Source of the DNA: Fasciolopsis buskii
Lineage: Eukaryota; Platyhelminthes; Trematoda; Plagiorchiida; Fasciolidae
DNA: 64,000 bases
Assembly (NCBI GenBank): GCA_008360955.1
Contig: LUCM01007206.1
Coordinates: forward strand, 221,189-285,188
Direction of reading: 5' to 3'
Shown here: positions 34,800-46,652 of the stretch, one piece after another
Position numbering within the stretch: the first letter of the stretch is position 1
How the letters are laid out: the number at the start of each line of letters is the position of its first letter
Notes under the pieces: model-generated
Databases searched by the model: none
What the model was told of the DNA's origin: nothing
What the model saw: the letters and a program-made list of their open reading frames with translations, nothing else
Translations under genes and position numbers: made by a program

Positions 34800-37700
34800 A
34801 CAATACTGTGGAGTTCACATCACATGCTAGTTCTTCTTCTCTCCATTACCGCATCACCGGCCATCCACTGGCATCCATGGTTCCCCCGCGGGTTTATTAC
34901 TGCCTGGTTACCGAAACCGAAGTAGAAATTTGACTTAGAGTATCCCACCCAGAGCCTTTGACCATATGGCCTAACATACAAGGCAGCAGGACCATTTTGA
35001 GATTAAATAACCCAATGGATCCCGGTGACTGACTGTTCAGTTCACGAGCCCTTCGGATGGTGCTAGACATCCTGGATGCCCAGCATACCGCACCACTGAC
35101 GTCGCTGAGCACAGCTGCGTGCTTTGTATGCCGCCTGCGGTTGGTTCGGAATCAGGGTTTAACCAGCTTCCCTAGACTGATTATCAGTGATCAACCAACC
35201 CGGTGGGGAGCACTGGGCGTTCGCTTTCGTCCTAGTACTGTAGTAGGAACGCCTCCTTCACGAGAAGGCAGTGAGTAAGACTTACTCAGCAGAAACCGTT
35301 TGAAACCCCGGTCACTTGAGAGCGATTCGAGAGGCTTTGAGGGTGAGTAGCCAACTTAGAGCATGAGACACCCACCTCCGACCACTCCATTTGGAGATTT
35401 GTCAAAGGATTATAGTTACGCTAAGTCATGAGGAAAGTTGTAGAAACCTTTATATTATTGTAAATTCTTCGTGCTATTAGTTTTCAAAATTGTCTGATAA
35501 TTTGCAGTTGTCACTATGTTGAAATTAAAAACATGCAAACGTACTTTTAGATCCACGGTTTATTCAGTATAACACCATGGGAAGTAGCAGTTCCGACAGC
35601 GAGTAAATCACTTTGTTTGCCTTCATAGTATACTAGTTCATCAGATGGGCATCATGATCCGAAGAAAATGGAAAAGAAGAAACATAAATATGAAGAAAGA
35701 ATGAAAAAGGTACCAGAAATTTACATTTTTTAGCTAAAGCAATGTAGGAAAACAAATGCGTCTGTCACCACTGTCCGCCCGGCGTAATGCAATGCGGGAC
35801 AAACTTCATGAAGAAACGTGTGAGTCTGATATTCGTTGGAGTCGTACCATTAATTAATAATTGGCGTGTTTACGTTCATAGAAAGCTTTTTATCATTAGT
35901 AACAGCATGCTCTACGGCACTTAGTCCATACAAATAGTAAGAATGTTAACAGAAATTTACTTTTCATTGGTGTAGAACAAACTTAATTGTGATTTTTTAT
36001 CACTTGCTTTTTTATCCGATGCGTGATTAAGGTTGTGGCTTGAATGTATTTTTACGAGTCTCATTACACTTGAGTATGAAAATAGGTTGGAATTAAATAA
36101 AAAAAACTAGAGCCCTTCACAGTGACTCTCAGTCTCCGATTGTTTTTCTTGCTTGAATTCCCTACCTAAACCAGCAAGATATTGGTATTAACTTGCGATT
36201 TACGCAAATTAATTACTGAGATGCATCCCAAAAGTTGATGGCATATTTGAGAGACCTTCCAAACCTTTTGCCTGAATCATACTGTTTCGGACCAGAGGTC
36301 CTAATTGTTCGAACTTTTTTAACAGATCGCTAACTGGAAGCTCAATCTTTGGCGTCTCACTGAAGAGAAAAAATTTTCACTCATTTTCAGTAAATCGGAT
36401 TTCTGTTGCTGGTCACCTTAGATACCTTGTAATCATCTATATGGATGGAACCATAAAACGGCGAGGAAAAGTCCTCCAGCCAGGGCATCCAGCTCGCTCA
36501 TAGAATTTCTAGTTGTGGCTCAGTATTTTTCTGCAAACCGGTGTGGTTTACGCTATAGCTTTGCAGTAATATTGCAGACTTTGTCATTTCACTTTTGTCC
36601 ATGTGATAACCTATTTGAAAGGCGAAAGTTGTGCAATCTTTCATTCTTATGGTTTGTTCTATTCCGTTATAGCATAAGTTTTCATAGTAATACCCATTGT
36701 TAAAATGGGAGGAGTACTTTCTTGGCTTATTTGATACTCTTTGCTGATTACGTTTTTTGTATTTCCATAATTTCATTGTATGTAGTTGTGTTCTAGGCAT
36801 TTCACACGTTAGTAATCTTTCATCTATCGCTCTCCATTTCAACCTTTTAATCCTGAGGTTCCCACCTCGCTGTTGTTATTTGTTCCTCGAGCACTGCAGC
36901 GGCAAGGCTCTCAATCACCCTCATGTGTATTTCAACTCTATACAGGATTACTGAAATATCTTATTCTATGCGCTATCGGTGCTCCTGCCGTGAGGTGTTC
37001 TATGCTCAGTACGCTCATTTAGTTCCGATGGGCCAGATGCTCGATAATTTTGGGAACCCTACTCTTTGCTTTAAACATTCCGCTTTGGTTATAATTATCG
37101 ACCTTCCCTGGTGATAATGCAATACATGCTGGGCTTTAGTAAAGCAAGTCCCACTTCAAAACTATGATTCAGTCTCTATGACTGTCTGAAATAAATATAT
37201 GCATCAAGTTAATTGGTGATGTGTCGTCTTATTCTGATAGTTTTTGAATTGACGGTCGAAAGAGCTCGGATGTCTTTGTCTTAATTGACGGAATAGTTCT
37301 ATTTCTGGTTTCCTTAACATACACGCTAAAGATTTCACTCAACAAAATTTTCTTTCCACTCACTTTTGAGTGGTATTCCGCTGGGCGACTGGATTTCTTC
37401 TTTTGCTCCTCCCATTGTTGGCTTTAAATTTACTGATGACCGCTTTCTATAGAAACGGACTCACTAAAATTTGCAGTGTGGTAGATGAATTGCATAGACA
37501 CGACGACTGTGGCTGTCCACGAGCCTACGAAACGCAGTGTTTCTCCAAACGGTTGGTAAAACCATTTAAATTCGTAGTAAAATTGTGGTCGTAGCTTTGC
37601 AAAAAGGCTTCAGTTACTACCATTTTTTTCCCCTCAAAAATACGTATATATATAATCCCGTAGATGGCAGGGGCCACATGTAGTCGAATATCATAAGCGA

Positions 37701-38630
37701 TTAATTCCCGACGAACTGTTATTCGTGATGCTGGACAACCTTCAGGGCTCCGGTGGTAGTTAAAGCGCACAGTTTGATTGTATCATTCCTTGAATGTCGG
37801 ATCCATTTAATCATAAATTCGATGAAATAGAACAAAATCAAGTAAAGCTTACGAAGAAGGGAAACAAAGCTAAAAAGTAAAATAAAAAATAGTAATTCTC
37901 CGGCGTTCCCACTGCCTGCGGTTGTTGAAACATTGAAAATCACAGTACCCATCAGCGACGCTGTTAGTAACTTTATATCGTTCGCAATTAAAAAGCTACA
38001 TGGGACACATTTAATTATCGATACACTCCCTATGTCGTTCGACCGTTATTCACTAAGTTAAAAAGGATATAACCCGCACAAAGATAATGATTGCACTGAC
38101 AGTTTTTGGGGCATGTTTGGTGTGTTCTAAGTTTTGCGTGTTTTACTCAGATAAAATTTACGTTGCCATTTCGCACAAGTTGGGGATTTGTGCACACAAA
38201 ACCTACTACTGACATTTTTGACACCGGAAAGTTTCTCATACGAGAAAATAAAAAGTTCAACGGAACCGAATACTACTATACAAGACAAATGCAGCACTAA
38301 AGTGAAAACGAAAAGTTAAGCTTATTTGAACCTTCGAATAAATGCATAATTTGTTTCTAACCGGTGGCGAGACGTTAGAGAACTTTTCGAAGTTGAGGCC
38401 TTAAGCTTATTAAGGAACAACCTGCGACGGCAAAACTCTTCACTCGACAGCCCTCTACTGGCCGCAACACTTCCTCCTGAAAATGACTTTCACCATCTTT
38501 TCATTGGTGAAAGAAGTAAAAGGATGGAAGGTTAAAAAATGGCTGGCAGTGACAACTGTTCCGATATTCGCTATCCATAGTAACCAGTGCTTGCTGATCC
38601 TAATCTAATCTACGACATTATTCATACTAA
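34800..38630. other. no gene recognised
   Basis: The first 700 bases (34,800-35,500) are GC-richer and the rest is AT-rich, intron-like sequence. The minus frame at 36,842-36,498 (114 codons) and the plus frame at 37,370-37,594 show no known motif and no clear splice-site context. Confidence 0.4.
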
Positions 38631-38632
38631 CC

Positions 38633-38874
38633 TTACTTCGCTCTCAAGTTATTCAATCTGACTTTCTGCGGTACTACTCCAGGGTGGTGAGCACGGTCAT
38701 CGCCGTGGGTCGAAGAGTCCAAAGGGCCAGGGTCATCATCGTTCGAAGAGCCCGAAGAAGCACTAGACGTGAGTTTGGCATTCCACTGATTCATGATTGA
38801 CATTTTTGCGCACCAGCTGTCTAGGTCTTGGGGAAGGTTTGGAACCACTATGAACGAGTATTTGTGAGTCATAC
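38633..38874 (-). CDS. possible last exon of a host gene
   Basis: A minus-strand frame ends in a stop at 38,635-38,633 and starts directly after a CAG acceptor (38,877-38,875). It reads KYSFIVVPNLPQDLDSWCAK, then MNQWNAKL, and a Ser/Asp-rich tail (SSASSGSSNDDDPGPLDSS) followed by a basic end (QKVRLNNLRAK). Composition is protein-like and unlike the retroelements nearby, but the acceptor has a weak pyrimidine tract and the family is not recognised. If real, it is the C-terminal exon of a gene running leftward. A chance frame of this length is also possible. Confidence 0.3.
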
Positions 38875-39039
38875 CTGATGAAAGTTGTATTGGAGGGTTT
38901 CATCGTGAAATCTTTAAACAACAAGGGAAAAAACAGTTATCTAAAAGACAATAGGAAGTAGGTTTTTGAAGTTTGCACTTATCAGACAAATATTAATCTA
39001 GTCAATCGCCATTGCAGTATAAATTGCCAATGAATCTTG

Positions 39040-39281
39040 TTTTCATAAAATAATTAGCCATGTGATATCATCACTCAGCTCACCATTAAGAAACCATGGG
39101 AGAACTGTACAGCTGTTTTATCCTTGTTAGGAATCATCAGCAGTGCATAACCACCGCGCCCGAACTGGGACGAACGATTTTGAGTGGGACTCCTTAGCCA
39201 TTACATTACCGGCCAGTGCTTTCATGGTTTCTTAATGGTGAGCTGAACGATGATATCACATAGCAAATTATTTCATGAAAA
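39040..39281. mobile_element. inverted, palindromic SINE with hammerhead-like core
   Basis: A 242-bp structure with two 68-bp arms in inverted orientation (39,040-39,107 and 39,214-39,281), differing at 8 positions by eye. Each arm, read inward to outward, starts CAGT(T/G)CT and contains CATGGTTTCTTAATGGTGAG and ATGATATCACAT. The 106-bp middle holds, on the minus strand, a tRNA-like head (A-box-like TGGCTAAGGAG, B-box-like CGTTCGTCCC, about 39,205-39,155) and a hammerhead-like core (39,146-39,102). So one near-complete SINE lies on the minus strand and an inverted copy of its tail abuts its 5' end. The block order (tRNA-like head, TGCACTGCTGA core, CATGG tail) resembles the schistosome Sm-alpha SINE as remembered. 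Confidence 0.65.
39102..39146 (-). ncRNA. hammerhead-ribozyme-like motif, type I, mutated
   Basis: Read 5' to 3' on the minus strand. Stem I 5' strand is GCACUG (39,146-39,141). The CUGAUGA core is at 39,140-39,134. Stem II is UCCU/AGGA with loop AACA (39,132-39,121). A-rich core is AAA (39,119-39,117). Stem III is ACAG/CUGU (39,116-39,109) with cleavage triplet GUA, and the stem I 3' strand is CAGUUC (39,107-39,102, five of six pairs). All of C3-A9 is intact, but G12 is A, and the outer stem II pair is a U-U mismatch (39,133/39,120). G12 is the catalytic general base, so this copy is probably inactive. Stem III has no loop, as in Sm-alpha ribozymes that work best as dimers. Confidence 0.6.
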
Positions 39282-39284
39282 CTT

Positions 39285-40135
39285 TCCTACTGCTAACACC
39301 TGAATTTTATTTTGCTGCCTGTTTCGCTATTGACGTTATTCACCTGTTTTCCCGCAGATATGAAAAACGACCTCATGGTCATACGGAACCTGTTTTCTTC
39401 TGGATTTTGCGTTCGCTCACTTGCTGACTTCTCATTGGTCCCTATTTACATGATTTCATTTTAATTGTGTGCTTTTAAAATAAAAAGGATTTCTGAAGCT
39501 GATACATTTTTATTAACTAAATTGCAGGTTTGTTTAGATAAATAAACAATGCTTGAAAGTCTAAATAGTCATGCAAATGGAACCGACCAGTAGAAGAAAA
39601 ATGTACAGCCGACGTCGTTACTGATTCTTCAATCGGTTTGTGATTGATGGTATCTGTGCGAAGTACGGCGGGAGAATTTTTAGAGGTTTGGTGTGAGGTG
39701 CTGAGTTCTAGGGTTCAGTTATTAGAACAGACACTGAGTCAGAATAGATTGATGTGATTGGGACGTATTTCATGCATGTCCAAAGAAGACGCAAGTCGTT
39801 ATACGCTATGTTCCGAGCAAGTAATGGTTCGAGGATCCGTCAAGGAAGCCAGTGGATGAAATGATAAAATGTACGAAGAATTAGCACCGATGGATCGGCT
39901 CGTATAGACGGAGTAAGACTACCGGGTTCGGATTCACGAAATTCCTCAAGCAGTGGTTGGCGACAGTCAGTGGCGTTCTTGCATCCAAAATCTTTTCTCT
40001 TCTGTATAGTTGTTTGCCTTATTATTTTGCAGCCGATCTTTCAATGATCATCATTCTTTTTTCTCTTTGAGAAGTTGGGGCTGTAAAGTAGCGACCAGAT
40101 CCAAAGCATATTAGTTCGAAATATGGAGTTAGAAT
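39285..40135. other. no gene recognised
   Basis: AT-rich sequence between two SINE-like elements, without motif or shared repeat. Confidence 0.4.
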
Positions 40136-40140
40136 ATTTC

Positions 40141-40400
40141 ACACGATAACCGGCTGCGCCCAAGTAAATTAAGTGTCTGCCCGTAAGAAGGTCGGTGGTT
40201 CGAATTTTAGAACTGCCGGTCACTTTGGTGATAGGCGGCAACCCGATATTACTCGGCTGATTATCGCATCTGATATCTTGAGATCTTGTGTGGCTCTGTG
40301 CCATTCCGAGTTTCAGGGTCGCAGTTCTCCCTTCTCCCGTGCAATGGGTCCTAATGGTTATGAAATTGGCCCCTTCCATTGCACTCATGCTTCAAACAAG
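40141..40400 (+). mobile_element. possible tRNA-derived repeat (SINE-like)
   Basis: Contains GCGCCCAAGTAAATTAAG in A-box position and GGTGGTTCGAATTTTAG as a damaged B box (about 40,195-40,210), then CTGCCGGTCACTT, which resembles the CGCCGGTCAGCTT and CACCGGTCAACTT that follow the B box in SINE copies B and A. The remaining body (to about 40,400) is not shared with them, and no TTCATTAATAAAG tail was seen. The minus-strand 115-codon frame across it is a by-product of the repeat. Confidence 0.4.
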
Positions 40401-40404
40401 TCAG

Positions 40405-43400
40405 AAAAATTCACCTTCCAGCTTTCCTGGATCAGGTAGCATTTTTCGTAAAGTTAAAGTCCTGAACAGAATGCTCTGAAAAACCATTTCGTTCGTGATC
40501 TGATCTCCAGGGCTCACCGATTGCATCTGGGCTTCCCATGAGGGCGTAAAGCGAACGCTTGTCCTGTGGGAATCTTGTTGACAAAGGCTAAATTTACGAG
40601 GAATAAACAAGTACATTGTACGATTCATCTTAAAAGCACAATGATATTTCTCATACCGAATTAGATAATAGTAACATCCTTTGGCTGTTATTACGTGAGG
40701 TGATCTTTAGTGAACTTTTGTAAGCATGTTTCTGTTTATTAACGATCGAACATACAATTATTTGCGTGTGATAATGCAAATCGTTCACTCGAGGAGCACT
40801 CTTATTCACTGTAACCGTTGCGCCTCCAAAGCTGTGCAATAAAAAACAAGCGTGATAGCCTGGAAGGCAAACTGTTGGTTTTCTAACTACTTTTTTTCTG
40901 ACATCGTACGATCTGTTTTCTGTTTCTAATTCAGAATCCCTCATCCATGCAGCCGTTTGAAAAACTCATTGTTTTCTCGTCATCGCAAGATTGTATGCTA
41001 AATATTCGGCGCTGGGTGAAGGTATGTCTCTGCTTCATTAGATCCGGCTGGCATATGTCTGCCGCCAAAATTATGGAATAATGCACAGCCAGCCAGAACA
41101 TCTTACACCAGATGCATGAAGATGTGTCCATGCAAGTATGATCATGCTTAAACGAAGTATTCCAAAAGCTACTTCAAACTTTTTGGATTTAGTTGCCAAT
41201 GCTTTTAGTATAAATCCGCAACATTTTGATGATCAGGAAAGTTTGCCCGTGAAATTCCATGTATTCTACCATCGCAGCCCCCTCCGCCAATTGAAGTTAA
41301 ACGTTTAGGTCCACATTGGTTATGATGAGTGCCTCGTCAACGCAGTTCTGTTCAAATATTTTGTTCCAAATTGCATATCAATGATCCATATAGGAGAGCA
41401 TAGAAACGATTCAAACTGCCAAAGCGGTTCGAGTCTGTGGAAAGTGTTTCTAAAATTGCATAACCAACAATGCAGGCTGAACATTCCATGGTTGGGCAAT
41501 GTCTAGCCGGCGGTAACGAGCAAATGGCAAATCGGTGAACATAGTCCGAAGAAGCACTTTAACCAAATTGAAAGTGAAAGAGTCAATTGGGATTGTTTAT
41601 CCGACGGACAGTTGCATCTGTAAATGGACTAATAACTATAAGAATGACAACAGTGAATCACAAAACACGAAATTCACAACAAACGAGCTGTACCAGCTTA
41701 AATGCAACATGGAATCTTCCTTGCATTAAAAACTTCTAGAAAGAGAAGTATTCACAAGTTCATCAAAATCCTGCTATCTTCACTGAATTGTACACCTTGG
41801 TTTCCTAATGTATTAGTTCTGAGAGCAGCTGCACTGTTTTATATCTAGCACGAAATCGTGAAAGGAACCGGTTCTAAATTCCATCTCTCACTTTTGATCT
41901 ATTTCTCAGTTGACAATGTTGGCTTATCACCTCTTTTTGACTAAAAAGAAGGGATTACCGAATTCACAGAATTCTGTCGTAAAACCCACTATAGTGTAGT
42001 TTGGTTTTGATATCACTTAATTTGTTTGATTAATGTCAGCCAATGTGACATTCATTCAATGGTTGGGACATCCTCCGTGTGAATTATTCACTGTTACAAC
42101 ACCGAAGAACCAGTAGTATATAAAGAGAGAAATGTTGTTAGGCTCAAGAGTAGATCCAGCTATGAGTATGGACAGGAGAGATCAGATGACACGAGAGAAG
42201 AAATCATCTTAAAATAATATATTGCTCCATTCGATTTGATAGTATAACATAATTTTTCTGTATATGGGTACAAATATCAGGATCTTAGAAGAGTGGGGGC
42301 AGAGTGGCTTACAGGGACATGGCTTCAGCTGATACTGAGTTTAAACATCGATTATATTGCTAGAGGACAACCTTGTGAAAGAATTCATCACACTAGTCAG
42401 AATACTTTAAAATACTTAATGACTTTGTCATAATGTCCAAAATATATTGTACTTAAACAAATAGCAATTGACCTCTACATGGGTCAAAATGAGAAAGAGA
42501 CAGAGGAAGTTTGTATCCACATATATAGTGATTACTGACCGCCACAGATTGTCTTTGTATAAGGTCCTCACGGAAGTACGATGGGATTACTTCACTCCTC
42601 ATTCAACCCTCTTTTGGAATGTGGATATGCGCTTACATAAGGAGCTTTGTGGCCACAAACAAATCTGAATTTATCTTAATACACCAAGGGTTTCTAACTT
42701 TTACACAAAAAGCGAGCTGACTGCAAGGTACAGTTCAAAATTTAAAGAATTTCTGAAGGGATAGCGCAGAGAGCTCAAGGCCACAATAAAGGTTCCTACC
42801 TATTTGGCATCCTATGAGCTCTCCCGTCTTACTGGGCTGGGTTTTCACAAATCAGTGACTCCACTTTGTGCCGAAATTAGGATAAAACTAACGGCTGCAT
42901 TTATTAGCGACTCGTGGGACCTCAGATATTGGGTGATCAGGACAGCAAGATTAGGCTCAGTACTGTTTATTCAAAGACGTAAATTAGAATGGATAACATC
43001 CGGAAGGGAAATAGATAGACAGCAACCTATGAGCGAAGTTAATAAAGTGATTAGCAAATTGATGCGAAGAAAATCACACCGGATTTGACAAATAGTCGTT
43101 CACAGGTTATCGCACAGCTGTTCTTGTTGAATACAATTGTCCACTATTAAGTTTAGCACAGTTTTTGTAAAGTCCGAAATAGCTTTTGGACATAGTTCAC
43201 CGGTCGTAACCTTGGTAACCAAGGCCTTAACAACATTATTGTTTCTGTGTGGATTAGCATGAATGCAATGAACAGTGGAATATCATTATCTGATCGATTT
43301 TGCCATAAGGGTTTTCAGAATACGGTCGGATTTTGACCAAAGAAACAATATGATTACAGCAGTTCGTACAAAATTCAACTGATCGTGGTATTTGTTTAAT

Positions 43401-45590
43401 CGCAAAATCCTCCCGAGTTCAGCGATCACAGGTAGTTTCTGGAAAGGAAACCTACGTGAATAAGTAAAGCATATACACTGTACTCTCAAGGTAAAACTTT
43501 CAGTCAGCATCCATCGAAGTGAAACAATCACCAATTCCTCAAAATGTTCAGTTAAAATTTTCACCAGTGTAAATCATTGCTCGTTTTAAATTTTGATCTG
43601 CAAACACAAAAAAGCAAAAGCGTGTTCTCGTCTCCTAAGTCAACCATTTTACTTTGTCTGGAAGTTATTTGGTCATTTCAAGTTATGTCTTTACACAGCA
43701 CAATACTAGAAGGCACCCGTGAAATCAGGCATTCTGCATTGATGGCTTGGACTGGCATTATTCCTGTTGTCCCTCAAATTCCCCTTTCTCAACTTGTGAT
43801 TACCAGTGAGCTGTTGTCGCTCCCATTTCGTTCAAGGATTTCGCACGGTTAACGGAAAAAAGCATTTTTACCACCATTAGTCTACTATTTCATTCTACGT
43901 TACCATTGTCAAGTTGGCCCCAACTTGAATTGAATTAATCAACCTGGTCCGTTGTCCTTCAACCAGTGAACAATAGAGAATACTCGTGCTTGTGTGTCAT
44001 CAAAAACAGCCGGTTCAAGTGTGTTCATATGTACCTTTTGTTTCGTACTCACCTGTACATACAAAGCAATAGCGTGATGGCAAATCCACAACTTGGCTAT
44101 GTATGGGCACGTGTATGTGTGAGTGCGTGTGCATCTATACATCCACCACTCTCGTTGAATCTAGATATCAGGTCAAATTGTCAACTGGCACAAAAGAATT
44201 GTATTCGCAGTTGTCCAGCTCCACCTTCGTTCTATCCAAGTGTAAATTCGAAGGCTCTTGTGTACTCCACGTCTGTTACAGTGGATGTTTGGATGCTTGA
44301 ACAGACCCATTGTTCTTTAGACATGCGATGAAACTTGTCCTGTAGGGGATTCACAAACATCGATAATTCAACTCACCCCTTGCCAAATGTACTTTTGTTA
44401 GGACTAACTCATTTGCGAAATAGATTCTCTAACTTGTATTGTTTCACTCTTCATCGGGCACCACAGCAGCTTTATGCGCCTGATTCGTCCTTGGAGAGCA
44501 CTATCAGCTATACCTATTTGGAGCCGGGGATGGCATATAGATTTGGAACAGGTTAGGTGCTAATTCACCCAAAACTGATATTGGACTATATGTCATTGTC
44601 AATCGTCTCGTACACCGATGACTCACTTGTCTGCGTGATAGTACCTTGGTAGTTCCGGAAAATGAGTTATACAATCATAATACACATATGCAAGTTGAAT
44701 CTAGTTCAGTTCATGATAGCTCAATTACTAATTTTATTTGATCGATCCACACTTGCCATGTGTGAGCCTGTTATGTTAGTGCTGCTAATCGATAAAATCC
44801 CCGAATTATATTGATGTTAACTGCGTTTCGCAACTCAGATATGCTGCCGTTCTCGCGTAAGGTCTGACGTAGGACGCCTAACAGCACACAGAAGAAAGAT
44901 CAACACATTCAGAAGTGCCGGTTATACTTGAATTAAGCCAAATAGAGTAAACATATTAAAACTGGAAATACTTAAATAGACACTTAAGGATGTTGCATTT
45001 ACTTCACAATGACGGTAAGCGTTAAAATGCTGTTATCCGGATCGTTGCCGCCACTGGTCAGTTGGGACTTCATGTAGTTCAAAGCCATCCCAAGTCCCGG
45101 AGTCATGAGTCCCCGCCTTTAAGTAGTGGCAGTGGACCCCCCGCATGTTTCACTTCGTTGGTGCATAAACCGTGCGATAAACGGAGAATAGTGTTTCTTA
45201 CTCATAATATGCCTTTTACTTCTGCGAACTGAAAATAGAACAGGTGAACTAGAGAAAAACGGAAAGAAGGTGCAGCTGTCTTCACTCCGGTTGGTGTGCT
45301 CTTATATCTCTGTTTCTCTATCAGCATCCTGATGTGTCAGCAGTTTCACAGATAGCCTAATTCACAAAAAGGTATCCTAAGTACATCATTAAAGATAAAG
45401 AATAAAGATTCTGAGGATAGTTGCTGTGCCAGTTCTCAAGCCCTATCATGTGTCATGTCACCCATTGACACCTCCGTATCATCGAAACGTCATTTCTGGT
45501 AGACTTGACACGAATAGTTTTTGTAAGAGCATTTTTGACCTGTTCCAAACGACGACCGTATGTTTGTTAAATAGTTTCTAACCGCACTCA
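40405..45590. other. no gene recognised
   Basis: AT-rich, intron-like DNA. Frames up to 121 codons (plus 43,966-44,331) pass over a GTGTGT-rich patch near 44,100. The frame at 42,804-43,088 (94 codons) has no motif. Confidence 0.4.
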
Positions 45591-45597
45591 TTTTCAG

Positions 45598-45804
45598 AAC
45601 TGGTTTCATGGTCACTTTTGCACGTTATAGTCAGTTTGATTGATTACAGTTTTGCTCTGCCTGCCCAAATGATGAGAAGATTTATCAACCGCTTTTATAT
45701 CCCACATAAGAAACCAACGGTGCTCATTAGTTGTTATCCAACAATATTTCTTGGCTTTTACTGCAATTCTGCCGTCCCCGGAATCCACTGCCTTCGAGGA
45801 ACAG
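45598..45804 (+). CDS. possible internal exon of a host gene
   Basis: Bounded by a pyrimidine-rich acceptor ending TTTTCAG (to 45,597) and a donor ACAG/GTACAC at 45,804/45,805. One frame is open throughout, reading SLIDYSFALPAQMMRRFINR, FYIPHKKPTVLISCYPT and FLGFYCNSAVPG. The other two frames have stops. The donor is a poor consensus match and the product is not recognised, so chance cannot be excluded. Confidence 0.22.
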
Positions 45805-46630
45805 GTACACAAGTCCCGACAAATGATGTTCGTTACCGTTCTGACTCGTGTTAGCTCTTAAGGAAAGCCACGTTGCCTGAGACGATTCGGTTCGGGAAGT
45901 AAGGTTGTTTTAAGCAGTTTCGTATTGTTCAACGATCATCAAACTGTGACCCACCGTTTCACACGTTGTTCTTCGATTTCCCCATTCCAAAATAAATACA
46001 CTGATTTTCTTCCTCAATGAACTATATTATGTCGCACAGTTGTGCTCCTCTGTGTCAAAGCTAATCAGGGGAAAACTAGCGTATTTACAGGCACTTAGGG
46101 CTAGTTAAGTTGTTGTCATTGTACTACGATAGGTCTCGAGACAGCACACTCATCAATGGCTCAAAGTTCCATTTAAATGCAAATGAAAATTTTAAATCTA
46201 CAGAAGCGCACTCGTGCACCGAGCAACTTAACTTAACTTGATATCAAAAAGTAAGTCATTCAGTTGTCTCAGGGGCAGATTTATCTGGTCTGTCTAATGT
46301 CATTAGCCGAGATGCTATCCGAATTTCACAAATATACTCGAAGATTAAGTTAACCGATTCCACAATTGCTGATGCATTCATCAAGGCCACAGTAAATCTT
46401 ATTAGGCCGTTGTTCAATCAGAGATTTCCTCGTATCTGTGGAACAATCAGGGCATCCACAAACGCTTATAAGATCAAAGTTAATGTACCAGAACGAATGC
46501 ATTTCGATTGTATCGCAAAAGCAATGCGCCACGTGATTTCAGTTGCGGATTGCAAACTTGGGAAACAGTGTGTTTGTGAATGCTGGTAAAGAGCTTATCC
46601 TTCAGTTACTTTGGATAAACTTTCTCAAGG

Positions 46631-46652
46631 CAGGTTTACAATTGTAAACCTG
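46631..46652. repeat. perfect 22-bp palindrome
   Basis: Eleven bases CAGGTTTACAA are followed immediately by their reverse complement, with no spacer and no mismatch. No gene boundary lies next to it. Confidence 0.95.

Noticed and set aside
40041..40388. 115-codon minus-strand frame containing SKIRTTDLLTGR.
   Set aside because: It is antisense to a tRNA-like repeat with a B box; such peptides are often wrongly annotated from SINEs.
42804..43088. 94-codon plus frame with a basic C terminus.
   Set aside because: Nothing in it was recognised and no splice sites frame it; not enough to call a gene.
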